Assembly: GCF_014268805.2 (NCBI RefSeq)
Contig: NZ_JABWRF020000001.1
Coordinates: 868,001-932,000, forward strand
Length of the DNA stretch: 64,000 nucleotides
Origin: Pseudomonas farsensis
Lineage (GTDB): Bacteria > Pseudomonadota > Gammaproteobacteria > Pseudomonadales > Pseudomonadaceae
Direction of reading: 5' to 3'
Every line of letters starts with the position of its first letter. The stretch's first letter is position 1. A program made the translations under genes and the position numbers. Below the pieces are notes generated by a model, which was not told the origin of the DNA, searched no databases, and was given only the letters and a program-made list of their open reading frames with translations. Of the stretch, positions 55,215 to 64,000 are shown piece by piece.

Positions 55215-55230
55215 ATCTGGAGACGCTTGC

Positions 55231-55971
55231 ATGAGTCTGCAAGGTAAAGTTGCACTGGTGACCGGCGCCAGCCGCGGCATCGGCCAAGCCATCGCCCTCG
55301 AACTGGGCCGCCAGGGCGCTATCGTGATCGGTACCGCCACCTCGGCATCCGGCGCCGAGCGCATTGCTGCCACGCTCAAGGAGCACGGCATCGACGGTAC
55401 TGGCATGGAGCTGAACGTCACCAGCGCCGAGTCCGTTGAAACAGTACTGGGTGCAATTGGCGCCCAGTTCGGTGCGCCGACCATTCTGGTCAACAACGCC
55501 GGCATCACCCGCGACAACCTCATGCTGCGCATGAAGGACGACGAGTGGTTCGATGTGATCGATACCAACCTGAACAGCCTCTACCGTTTGTCCAAGGGCG
55601 TGCTGCGTGGCATGACCAAGGCGCGTTGGGGTCGTATCATCAGTATCGGCTCGGTGGTGGGTGCCATGGGCAACGCCGGCCAGGCCAACTACGCCGCCGC
55701 CAAGGCCGGCCTCGAAGGTTTCAGCCGTGCACTGGCGCGTGAAGTCGGTTCGCGTGGTATCACCGTCAACTCGGTGACCCCAGGCTTCATTGACACCGAC
55801 ATGACTCGCGAGCTGCCAGAAGCGCAGCGCGAAGCCCTGCAAACCCAGATTCCACTGGGCCGCCTGGGCCAGGCCGACGAAATCGCCAAGGTGGTTTCGT
55901 TCCTGGCATCGGACGGTGCAGCCTACGTTACCGGTGCCACCGTGCCGGTCAACGGCGGGATGTACATGTAA
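55231..55971 (+). CDS. fabG: 3-oxoacyl-ACP reductase
   Basis: 246 residues from the ATG at 55231 (CTGGAGA upstream). SDR family: TGASRGIG NADPH loop, NNAG, and the triad Ser141-Tyr154-Lys158 (YAAAK). Reduces 3-oxoacyl-ACP during elongation. Confidence 0.97.
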   Translation: MSLQGKVALVTGASRGIGQAIALELGRQGAIVIGTATSASGAERIAATLKEHGIDGTGMELNVTSAESVETVLGAIGAQFGAPTILVNNAGITRDNLMLRMKDDEWFDVIDTNLNSLYRLSKGVLRGMTKARWGRIISIGSVVGAMGNAGQANYAAAKAGLEGFSRALAREVGSRGITVNSVTPGFIDTDMTRELPEAQREALQTQIPLGRLGQADEIAKVVSFLASDGAAYVTGATVPVNGGMYM

Positions 55972-56096
55972 AAAATGCAGTGCAATGTGACGGATTGCTT
56001 CAAAAAATAGTCATACTGCGAGCCTAAAATCCGTTATAAAGCTGCAATCAGATTCCAGGCGGCGGACACGTTGGCCAGTCGGAAGGTTCGTTTCGC

Positions 56097-56124
56097 TTGA
56101 AAAGCAGACGTCTTTCTATAAAAT
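56097..56124 (+). promoter_or_regulatory. Candidate acpP promoter
   Basis: TTGAAA (56097-56102), a 16-base spacer and TAAAAT (56119-56124), giving a leader of about 45 bases. The gap 55972-56175 between fabG and acpP holds this and AT-rich sequence, so acpP can be transcribed separately at a high level. Confidence 0.5.
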
Positions 56125-56175
56125 TGGGCGCCGGTCAGTTGCCTGACATATATCCATTAGGAGTGAAAACTAGGT

Positions 56176-56412
56176 ATGAGCACCATCGAAGAACGCGTCA
56201 AGAAAATCGTCGCCGAGCAACTGGGCGTCAAAGTAGAAGAAGTGAACAATGCCTCTTCCTTCGTCGAAGACCTGGGTGCCGATTCGCTTGACACCGTTGA
56301 GCTGGTGATGGCCCTGGAAGAGGAATTCGAGACCGAAATCCCTGACGAAGAAGCCGAGAAGATCACTACCGTTCAAGCAGCCATCGACTACGTCAACAGC
56401 CACAAGGCCTAA
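56176..56412 (+). CDS. acpP: Acyl carrier protein
   Basis: 78 residues, very acidic. Phosphopantetheine site [11 protein letters not shown] with Ser37. Carrier of growing acyl chains. AGGAGT precedes the ATG at the usual distance; strong terminator after it. Confidence 0.98.
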   Translation: MSTIEERVKKIVAEQLGVKVEEVNNASSFVEDLGADSLDTVELVMALEEEFETEIPDEEAEKITTVQAAIDYVNSHKA

Positions 56413-56441
56413 GACGCTTTAGTCGACGCTTCTTGTCGGGG

Positions 56442-56477
56442 AAAACCGCACTACCGTTGCCGGAGTGCGGTTTTTTC
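56442..56477 (+). terminator. Terminator after acpP
   Basis: AAAACCGCACT (56442-56452) pairs with AGTGCGGTTTT (56464-56474), followed by more T. It separates the highly expressed acpP from fabF. Confidence 0.9.
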
Positions 56478-56565
56478 TTTGCAAGGACCGGGGTTTGCTG
56501 CCATTCCATTCGCCATGGCAAGTGCACTGGCAAGAAACTCTGTTATCAGGAAAGAGGAGAGTACT

Positions 56566-57810
56566 GTGTCGCGTAGACGCGTCGTGGTCACCGGTATGGG
56601 CATGCTGTCGCCGCTTGGTACCGATGTACCGAGCACCTGGCAGGGCATTCTGGCTGGCCGCAGTGGCATCGGTCCTATCGAACATACGGACTTGTCTGCC
56701 TACTCCACCCGTTTCGGCGGCTCGGTGAAAGGCTTTGAGGTCGAGCAATACCTGTCGGCCAAAGAGGCTCGCAAGCTCGATCTGTTCATTCAGTACGGCC
56801 TGGCGGCCGGTTTTCAGGCGGTGCGCAACGCCGGCCTGGAAGTTACCGACGCCAACCGTGAACGCATTGGCGTGGCCATGGGTTCGGGTATCGGTGGGCT
56901 GACCAATATCGAAGAAACCAGCCGCACGCTCCATGAGCAGGGGCCACGGCGCATTTCGCCGTTCTTCGTGCCAGGCTCGATCATCAACATGATCTCGGGC
57001 TTCCTGTCGATCCATCTCGGTATGCAAGGCCCGAACTATGCGATCGCCACTGCCTGCACCACTGGCACCCACTGCATCGGCATGGCCGCGCGCAACATTG
57101 CCTACGGCGAAGCCGACGTGATGATTGCCGGTGGCGCCGAAATGGCTGCTTGCGGCCTGGGCATGGGCGGCTTCGGGGCTTCCCGTGCGCTGTCCACCCG
57201 CAACGACGAGCCAGCCCGCGCCAGCCGTCCATGGGACAAGGGCCGTGATGGCTTTGTGCTGTCCGATGGCGCAGGTGCCCTGGTGCTCGAAGAGCTGGAG
57301 CACGCCAAGGCGCGCGGTGCGACCATTTATGCCGAGCTGGTTGGCTTTGGCATGAGCGGTGATGCGTATCACATGACGTCGCCACCCGACACCGGTGAGG
57401 GCGCGGCACGTTGCATGGTCAACGCCCTGCGCGATGCGGGCATCGAGCCTTCCGAGGTCAGCTATATCAACGCCCACGGCACTTCCACACCCGCAGGCGA
57501 CATCGCGGAAGTGGCGGCCATCAAGCGGGTGTTTGGCGAGCATGCCTACAAGCTGGCTGTCAGCTCGACAAAGTCGATGACTGGCCACCTGTTGGGGGCT
57601 GCAGGCGCAGTAGAGGCTATCTTCAGCGTGCTGGCGATCAACAGCCAGATGGCGCCACCGACCATCAACCTCGACGAGCCCGACGAAGGCTGCGACCTGG
57701 ACTTCGTACCGCATCAGGCGCGCAGCATGCCTATCGATGTGGTGCTGTCCAACTCGTTCGGCTTTGGTGGCACCAACGGCTCGCTGGTGTTCCGCAGGTT
57801 CCCTGGCTGA
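56566..57810 (+). CDS. fabF: 3-oxoacyl-ACP synthase II
   Basis: 414 residues from the GTG at 56566, with AGAGGAGA 7 bases upstream; the in-frame upstream extension lacks family similarity. Thiolase fold with Cys164 (TACTTGTHC), His304 (NAHGTSTP), Lys336 and His341 ([13 protein letters not shown]). Elongation condensing enzyme. Confidence 0.96.
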   Translation: MSRRRVVVTGMGMLSPLGTDVPSTWQGILAGRSGIGPIEHTDLSAYSTRFGGSVKGFEVEQYLSAKEARKLDLFIQYGLAAGFQAVRNAGLEVTDANRERIGVAMGSGIGGLTNIEETSRTLHEQGPRRISPFFVPGSIINMISGFLSIHLGMQGPNYAIATACTTGTHCIGMAARNIAYGEADVMIAGGAEMAACGLGMGGFGASRALSTRNDEPARASRPWDKGRDGFVLSDGAGALVLEELEHAKARGATIYAELVGFGMSGDAYHMTSPPDTGEGAARCMVNALRDAGIEPSEVSYINAHGTSTPAGDIAEVAAIKRVFGEHAYKLAVSSTKSMTGHLLGAAGAVEAIFSVLAINSQMAPPTINLDEPDEGCDLDFVPHQARSMPIDVVLSNSFGFGGTNGSLVFRRFPG

Positions 57811-58625
57811 TGCATAGCTGGGTCGACGGCCAGGAGGCGTCTGCACTGAACCTGCAGAATCGCGGCCTGGCTTACGGCGATGGCGTGTTCGAAACCATCG
57901 CCGTGCGCGACGGCAGGCCCAGCCTGCTGTCGCTGCACCTCGACCGCCTGGCGCTGGGTTGCCGGCGCCTGGCAATCGACGCCGATCAGGCACTGATTCA
58001 CGATGAACTGTTGCGCTATGCCGCGCGTTTACGCGATGGCGTGACCAAACTCATCGTCACCCGTGGTGATAGCCAACGCGGCTACGCGCCTGCCTCAGGT
58101 GCCCCGGCACGGCGCATTCTGCAAGGCAGTCCGCTGCCCGCATACCCGCAAGCCAACGCTACCGATGGCGTGCGGCTGTTCCCCTGTCAGACCCGCCTTG
58201 CCCAGCAGCCGCTGCTGGCCGGCCTCAAGCACCTTAATCGTCTCGAACAAGTACTGGCCCGCGCCGAGTGGCAGGACAGCAGCTATGCCGAGGGTTTGAT
58301 GCGCGATACAGACGGGCGTGTAATCGAAGGGGTCTACAGCAATCTGTTCTTGCTGAAGGGGGGCACGTTGCTGACTGCTGACCTGAGCCGTTGCGGTGTG
58401 GCGGGGGTCATGCGTGATGCCTTGCTCGCTCAGGCCCCAGCGCTTGGCCTGGACGCCCAAGTGCGTGACCTTGGCCTTGATGACCTGCAGCAGGCCGACG
58501 AGGTATTTGTCTGCAACAGTGTCTACGGCGTCTGGCCCGTGCGTGAATTCGCAGCGTCGAACTGGCCGGCAGGCCCAGTCACCCGTAAACTGCAGGCCGT
58601 TGCCCGTACGTTACTGGATACCTGA
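57810..58625 (+). CDS. pabC: Aminodeoxychorismate lyase
   Basis: 271 residues. PLP fold type IV with GLAYGDGVFETIAVRDG, LKHLNRLEQVLAR (Lys140 is the PLP lysine) and FVCNSVYGVWPV. Forms p-aminobenzoate for folate. Overlaps fabF by one base (TGATG). Confidence 0.94.
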   Translation: MHSWVDGQEASALNLQNRGLAYGDGVFETIAVRDGRPSLLSLHLDRLALGCRRLAIDADQALIHDELLRYAARLRDGVTKLIVTRGDSQRGYAPASGAPARRILQGSPLPAYPQANATDGVRLFPCQTRLAQQPLLAGLKHLNRLEQVLARAEWQDSSYAEGLMRDTDGRVIEGVYSNLFLLKGGTLLTADLSRCGVAGVMRDALLAQAPALGLDAQVRDLGLDDLQQADEVFVCNSVYGVWPVREFAASNWPAGPVTRKLQAVARTLLDT

Positions 58626-58628
58626 TTC

Positions 58629-59774
58629 GTGAGACGCAAATTCCTGCTGCTGCTGGAAATGGGCTTGATCCTTGCCGGCCTGGCCCTGGGTTGGTCGGCC
58701 TGGAAGGTCTACTCGGTGCTTGAGCAGCCTCTGCAAGTGGCGCAAGAGCGCATGCTCGATGTGCCCGCCGGCGCTACCCCAAACCGCATGTTCTATCGCA
58801 TGCAGACCGACGGCCTGCTGGACGATGCTGTCTGGTTGCGCCTGTACTGGCGCTTCAACATGGCCGGCACACCGCTGCACACCGGCGAATACCGCATCAC
58901 CCCGGGCATGACCGTTGGCCAGTTGTTCGATGCCTGGCGCCGTGGTGACGTCGTGCAATACAACATCACCTTGGTCGAGGGCTGGACGTTCCGCCAGGTG
59001 CGCGCGGCCGTGGCCAGGCATGAAAAGCTCGGCCACACCATCGATGGGCTCAGCGACGCCGAGGTCATGGACAAGCTTGGTCATACCGGGGTGCATCCTG
59101 AAGGGCGGTTCTTCCCGGACACCTATCGCTTCGTGCGCGGCATGAGCGATGTGGAGTTGTTGCAGCAAGCGTACATGCGCCTGGACGAAGTGCTGGCCAA
59201 GGAGTGGGCTGCGCGCAGCGAAGGCCTGCCGTATCGCGACCCTTACCAGGCGCTGATCATGGCCTCGCTGGTCGAGAAAGAGACCGGCGTACCCCAGGAG
59301 CGCGGTCAGATTGCCGGCGTGTTCGTACGCCGGCTGCGTCTGGGCATGATGCTGCAGACCGACCCTACGGTCATCTACGGCATGGGTGAGCGCTACAACG
59401 GCCGCATCACCCGTGCCGACCTGCGCGCACCCACCCCGTACAACACCTACACCATGAGCGGCCTGCCGCCGACGCCGATTGCCATGGTCGGGCGCGAGGC
59501 CATCCATGCAGCGCTCAACCCAAGCGACGGTACCAGCCTGTACTTCGTCGCCCGCGGCGATGGCAGCCATGTGTTTTCCGATGACCTGGACGACCACAAC
59601 AGTGCGGTGCGTGAATTCCAGCTCAAACGCCGTGCCGACTACCGCTCAAGCCCCGCGCCGCAAGCGCAGCCCGGGGCAGGCGAGGCGCCGGCGGCCGCGC
59701 CAGACGCAGCAGGCCCGGCACCGGCAGATGATCAAACTGTACCGGCCGAAACGCCGGCACCTGAACAACAGTAA
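58629..59774 (+). CDS. mltG: Endolytic murein transglycosylase MltG
   Basis: 381 residues from a GTG at 58629, 3 bases after pabC. One N-terminal membrane helix (LLLLEMGLILAGLALGWSAW), a LysM-like region, then the YceG domain with MASLVEKETGVPQERG carrying the catalytic Glu, and DPTVIYGMG. The C-terminus is a Pro/Ala-rich tail. Cleaves glycan strands near nascent peptidoglycan. Confidence 0.94.
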   Translation: MRRKFLLLLEMGLILAGLALGWSAWKVYSVLEQPLQVAQERMLDVPAGATPNRMFYRMQTDGLLDDAVWLRLYWRFNMAGTPLHTGEYRITPGMTVGQLFDAWRRGDVVQYNITLVEGWTFRQVRAAVARHEKLGHTIDGLSDAEVMDKLGHTGVHPEGRFFPDTYRFVRGMSDVELLQQAYMRLDEVLAKEWAARSEGLPYRDPYQALIMASLVEKETGVPQERGQIAGVFVRRLRLGMMLQTDPTVIYGMGERYNGRITRADLRAPTPYNTYTMSGLPPTPIAMVGREAIHAALNPSDGTSLYFVARGDGSHVFSDDLDDHNSAVREFQLKRRADYRSSPAPQAQPGAGEAPAAAPDAAGPAPADDQTVPAETPAPEQQ

Positions 59775-61395
<1,621 letters not shown>

Positions 61396-61426
61396 CTTTC
61401 ATTTTATTCATGTGTGCCGCGTCCCC

Positions 61427-62209
61427 ATGCTCGTAGATTCCCATTGCCACCTCGACCGTCTTGACCTCAGCGCCCACCACGGCTCCCTCGATGCTGCCCT
61501 GCAGGCCGCCCGTGCGCGTGGCGTCGGGCACTTTCTGTGCATTGGCGTCAGCGCCGAGAACGCAGGCGCGGTAAAGGCGCTGAGTGAACGCTATGCCGAT
61601 GTCGATTGCTCGGTGGGCGTACACCCACTTGACCTGGCGCCGGGTGAAACCCCGGCGCTGGAATGGCTGCTGCGTGAACTGGCCCATCCGCATGTGGTGG
61701 CCATTGGCGAAACCGGCCTCGATTACCACTACGAGCCGGAGGCTGCCGAGCTGCAGCAGGCCTCGTTCCGCTTGCATCTGGAGGCTTCTCGGCAGACCGG
61801 CAAGCCGGTGATCGTGCACACCCGCGCCGCCCGCGCCGATACCCTGGCGTTGCTGCGCGAGGCCAACCTGCCCCAGGCCGGCGTGCTGCACTGCTTCACC
61901 GAAGACTGGGAAATGGCCAAGGCCGCACTGGACCTTGGCTACTACATTTCGCTGTCGGGCATCGTCACGTTCCGCAATGCCGACGCATTGCGTGACGTGG
62001 CCCGGCAGGTGCCGGTCGACCGTCTGCTGGTCGAAACCGACTCGCCGTACCTTGCGCCGATTCCCTATCGCGGCAAGCCCAACTTGCCGCAGTACGTGCG
62101 TGAGGTGGCTGAGTACGTCGCCTCGCTGCGTGGCGCCAGCTACGAGCAACTGGCCGCGCAGACCACTGCCAACTTCAAGCGCCTGTTCCCCCTGGCGCGG
62201 GTCGCCTGA
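61427..62209 (+). CDS. TatD-family metal-dependent deoxyribonuclease
   Basis: 260 residues from the ATG at 61427. Metal site HCHLD (His6, His8), GETGLDYHYEP, VIVHTRAA, HCFTEDWEMA and ETDSPYLAPIPYRGKPN. TIM-barrel family; YcfH-type member. DNase/RNase repair activity is the family role. Confidence 0.94.
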   Translation: MLVDSHCHLDRLDLSAHHGSLDAALQAARARGVGHFLCIGVSAENAGAVKALSERYADVDCSVGVHPLDLAPGETPALEWLLRELAHPHVVAIGETGLDYHYEPEAAELQQASFRLHLEASRQTGKPVIVHTRAARADTLALLREANLPQAGVLHCFTEDWEMAKAALDLGYYISLSGIVTFRNADALRDVARQVPVDRLLVETDSPYLAPIPYRGKPNLPQYVREVAEYVASLRGASYEQLAAQTTANFKRLFPLARVA

Positions 62210-62231
62210 GGGCAGTTGGCAACGCGGTGAC

Positions 62232-62348
62232 AAAAAAAACCCGGGTTCTGGGGGGGAATCCGGGTTAAGACCATTAGGAGTAAAACAAAGGTACGCGGTC
62301 CCTGGCACCTTTATTGGCACGCCGCTAGGGGGGATGCGCTATGCCAAC
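62232..62348 (-). ncRNA. rgsA: Candidate RgsA small RNA
   Basis: On the minus strand a hairpin AACCCGG / CCGGGTT (62260-62266 with 62238-62244) is directly followed by eight T, a classical terminator, but no minus-strand protein gene ends there. About 110 bases upstream is CAATACT (62361-62355), close to the RpoS -10 CTATACT. This predicts an RNA of about 117 bases. In P. aeruginosa the about 120-base RpoS-dependent RNA RgsA is encoded in this neighbourhood, near the tatD homolog. The identification rests on location, size, promoter and terminator, not on alignment. The rest of the gap 62210-62587 has no gene. Confidence 0.65.
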
Positions 62349-62354
62349 ACTTCT

Positions 62355-62361
62355 AGTATTG
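62355..62361 (-). promoter_or_regulatory. RpoS-like -10 of the small RNA
   Basis: CAATACT on the minus strand, preceding AGAAGTG; fits the RpoS -10 consensus with one change and places the RNA start near 62348. Confidence 0.5.
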
Positions 62362-62587
62362 GTCAGCTTTACCGGGCTGCCAGTCTGAATTGGTCGTTTT
62401 TTAAACAGATTTGGAATACGTCAGCCATCTGTTTGCGATTGCCAGCATGGCAGGGTGGCGGATGCGCCATGTGCAAGGCCAAGTCCGCCCGAACGTATCG
62501 TGAAACACACCTGAGAGTGGAAGATCCGTGCAATTTGCCAACACTTAGGCATAATCATCCGCTTCGAATGTCATCCCAGTCCTTCCC

Positions 62588-63223
62588 ATGCAGAAAGAAC
62601 CTCGTAAGGTCCGTGAATTTCGCCGCCGCGAGCAGGAAATCCTCGATACCGCGCTCAAACTGTTCCTTGAACAGGGTGAGGACAGCGTTACCGTTGAGAT
62701 GATCGCCGACGCCGTAGGCATTGGCAAAGGCACGATCTACAAGCACTTCAAGTCCAAGGCCGAGATTTACCTGCGCCTGATGCTCGACTACGAGCGCGAC
62801 CTGAACGAGCTGTTGCACTCGGCTGATGTCGACCGTGACAAAGAAGCCCTGTCGCGTGCCTATTTCGAATTCCGCATGCGCGACCCGCAGCGCTACCGGC
62901 TGTTCGACCGCCTTGAAGAAAAGGTAGTCAAGGGCAACCAGGTGCCAGAGATGGTCGAGCAACTGCACAGCATTCGTGCCTCCAACTTCGACCGACTGAC
63001 CCAGCTCATCAAGGGCCGCATCAGCGAAGGCAAGCTCGAAGATGTGCCGCCGTACTTCCATTACTGCGCCGCCTGGGCGCTGGTGCACGGTGCGGTGGCC
63101 CTGTACCACTCGCCGTTCTGGAGCAACGTGCTGGAAGATCAGGAAGGCTTCTTCCAGTTCCTCATGGACATCGGCGTGCGCATGGGTAACAAGCGCAAGC
63201 GCGACCCAGAACCCGCCAACTGA
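62588..63223 (+). CDS. TetR-family transcriptional regulator
   Basis: 211 residues. Helix-turn-helix at about residues 15-60 (RREQEILDTALKLFLEQGED; MIADAVGIGKGTIYKHFKSK), then a helical ligand domain (YFHYCAAWALVHGAVALYH). Corresponds by position to PA2957 of P. aeruginosa. Target and ligand unknown. A terminator follows. Confidence 0.92.
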   Translation: MQKEPRKVREFRRREQEILDTALKLFLEQGEDSVTVEMIADAVGIGKGTIYKHFKSKAEIYLRLMLDYERDLNELLHSADVDRDKEALSRAYFEFRMRDPQRYRLFDRLEEKVVKGNQVPEMVEQLHSIRASNFDRLTQLIKGRISEGKLEDVPPYFHYCAAWALVHGAVALYHSPFWSNVLEDQEGFFQFLMDIGVRMGNKRKRDPEPAN

Positions 63224-63248
63224 CGCAACTTTGCCGGCAGGGCTTGCC

Positions 63249-63274
63249 AAAACCTGATTTATAAGTCAGGTTTT
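63249..63274 (+). terminator. Hairpin terminator after the TetR gene
   Basis: AAAACCTGA (63249-63257) pairs with TCAGGTTTT (63266-63274), with T at the 3' side. It lies 25 bases after the TetR stop. Confidence 0.85.
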
Positions 63275-63305
63275 GCCGGCCCGATTCTTCCATGCCGGAG
63301 TCCCC

Positions 63306-64000
63306 ATGATCGTCGACCGTCAAGGCAGGCGCTTTCGCAACCTGCGCGTCAGCCTGACTGCTGCCTGCAATTACGCCTGCACGTATTGCGTACCCGATGG
63401 CAAACGCCTGGTGGCTGCGCAGGACGAGTTGTCTGCGCAAGCGCTAGTGCGCGGGGTGGCGTATCTGGTGGAGGCGGCGGGCGTCGAGCGCTTGCGTATT
63501 ACCGGCGGCGAACCCTTGCTCAGCCCACGCCTCGACGCATTTGTGCAAGGCGTTGCAGGCCTTGGCCTGAGCGATATCAGCCTGACCACCAACGGCCAGT
63601 TGCTAGAGCGCAAACTGCCGTTGCTGCGCGATGCCGGCATCCGCCGCTTGAATGTGTCGCTCGACACCCTCGACCCAACGGCCTTTCGCCGCATTGCTCG
63701 CGGCGGTGACCTGGCCACTGTGTTGGCCGGCATGGAGCAGGCGAGGGCGGCGGGCATGGCAATCAAGGTCAATATGGTGCCGATGCGCGGGCAAAATCTC
63801 GACCAGGTGCTGCCGCTGCTCGGCTACTGCCTTGAGCGCGGCTACGAGCTGCGCTTTATCGAGCTGATGCGCATGGGCCATTTGGCCCGTGACGGGGCCG
63901 CCTTCCTGCAACAGTTTGTCAGCCTTGAGCAGTTGCTGGGGTTGATTGGCCAACGTCATGTCTTCGAACAGGCGCCCCGCCCGCTGGATGCTACCGCGCT
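63306..64000 (+). CDS. moaA: GTP 3',8-cyclase MoaA, N-terminal part
   Basis: Partial gene running off the right edge; 231 codons seen from the ATG at 63306 (MIVDRQGRRFRNLRVSLTAA). Radical-SAM cluster motif CNYACTYC, GGEPLL, and the TTNGQLL and NVSLDTLDP motifs of MoaA. First step of molybdenum cofactor synthesis. The C-terminal second cluster is outside the window. Confidence 0.93.
   Translation, partial: MIVDRQGRRFRNLRVSLTAACNYACTYCVPDGKRLVAAQDELSAQALVRGVAYLVEAAGVERLRITGGEPLLSPRLDAFVQGVAGLGLSDISLTTNGQLLERKLPLLRDAGIRRLNVSLDTLDPTAFRRIARGGDLATVLAGMEQARAAGMAIKVNMVPMRGQNLDQVLPLLGYCLERGYELRFIELMRMGHLARDGAAFLQQFVSLEQLLGLIGQRHVFEQAPRPLDATA

Noticed and set aside
56419..57993. 524-codon minus-strand open frame
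   Set aside because: Antisense to fabF and part of pabC, which are certain.

Overview
The window looks like a chromosomal segment of a Pseudomonas of the P. putida group. The gene order (fadE - GST - yadG/yadH-type ABC genes; exbB/exbD - lpxK - kdsB - murB; rne / rluC; rpmF - plsX - fabD - fabG - acpP - fabF - pabC - mltG - tmk - holB), the high-GC codon use, and the dense short palindromes of the pseudomonad REP type all point there. This assignment is by recognition, not by a database search.

Layout. 1-4.7 kb: N-terminal part of a hybrid histidine kinase, an AAA ATPase followed directly by a free-methionine-R-sulfoxide reductase, a REP cluster, a small membrane-anchored coiled-coil-like protein, and a Glu/Gly tRNA operon with a clear sigma-70 promoter and terminator. 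4.8-30.8 kb: accessory region. A chaperone-usher fimbrial system is split here. Major pilin and chaperone lie at 29.5-30.8 kb, usher and tip adhesin at 4.9-8.5 kb, all on the minus strand. The 21 kb between them holds two Rhs/YD-repeat proteins with near-identical N-terminal regions facing away from each other, a small unknown protein, a 990-residue protein with a possible TULIP/P47-like start, three proteins or domains sharing an Ig-like module, and a pertactin-type autotransporter. 31-64 kb: conserved housekeeping core. It covers fatty-acid oxidation (fadE), an ABC-2 exporter, comEC, exbBD, lipid A and Kdo synthesis (lpxK, kdsB), murB, the RNase E gene, rluC, sppA, the yceD-rpmF-plsX-fab cluster, pabC-mltG-tmk-holB, a TatD-family nuclease, a small RNA locus matching RgsA, a TetR regulator and the start of moaA.

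How the parts relate. The 40-44 kb operon feeds envelope biogenesis (lipid A, Kdo, peptidoglycan precursors). The 52-61 kb cluster is phospholipid and fatty-acid synthesis plus thymidylate and DNA polymerase III functions. The accessory region looks like a surface or toxin island: fimbriae and autotransporter share a palindromic promoter motif (near 8.65, 25.68 and 30.92 kb). The Rhs proteins have no adjacent VgrG, PAAR, TcA or TcB partner in the window. One Rhs protein carries a C-terminal hydrophobic tail without an evident immunity gene. The other has lost the Rhs core and instead carries Ig-like modules. The most interesting structural observation is the inverted repeat formed by the 5' ends of the two Rhs genes, which could let the 5.7 kb between them invert and exchange the expression contexts of the two genes.
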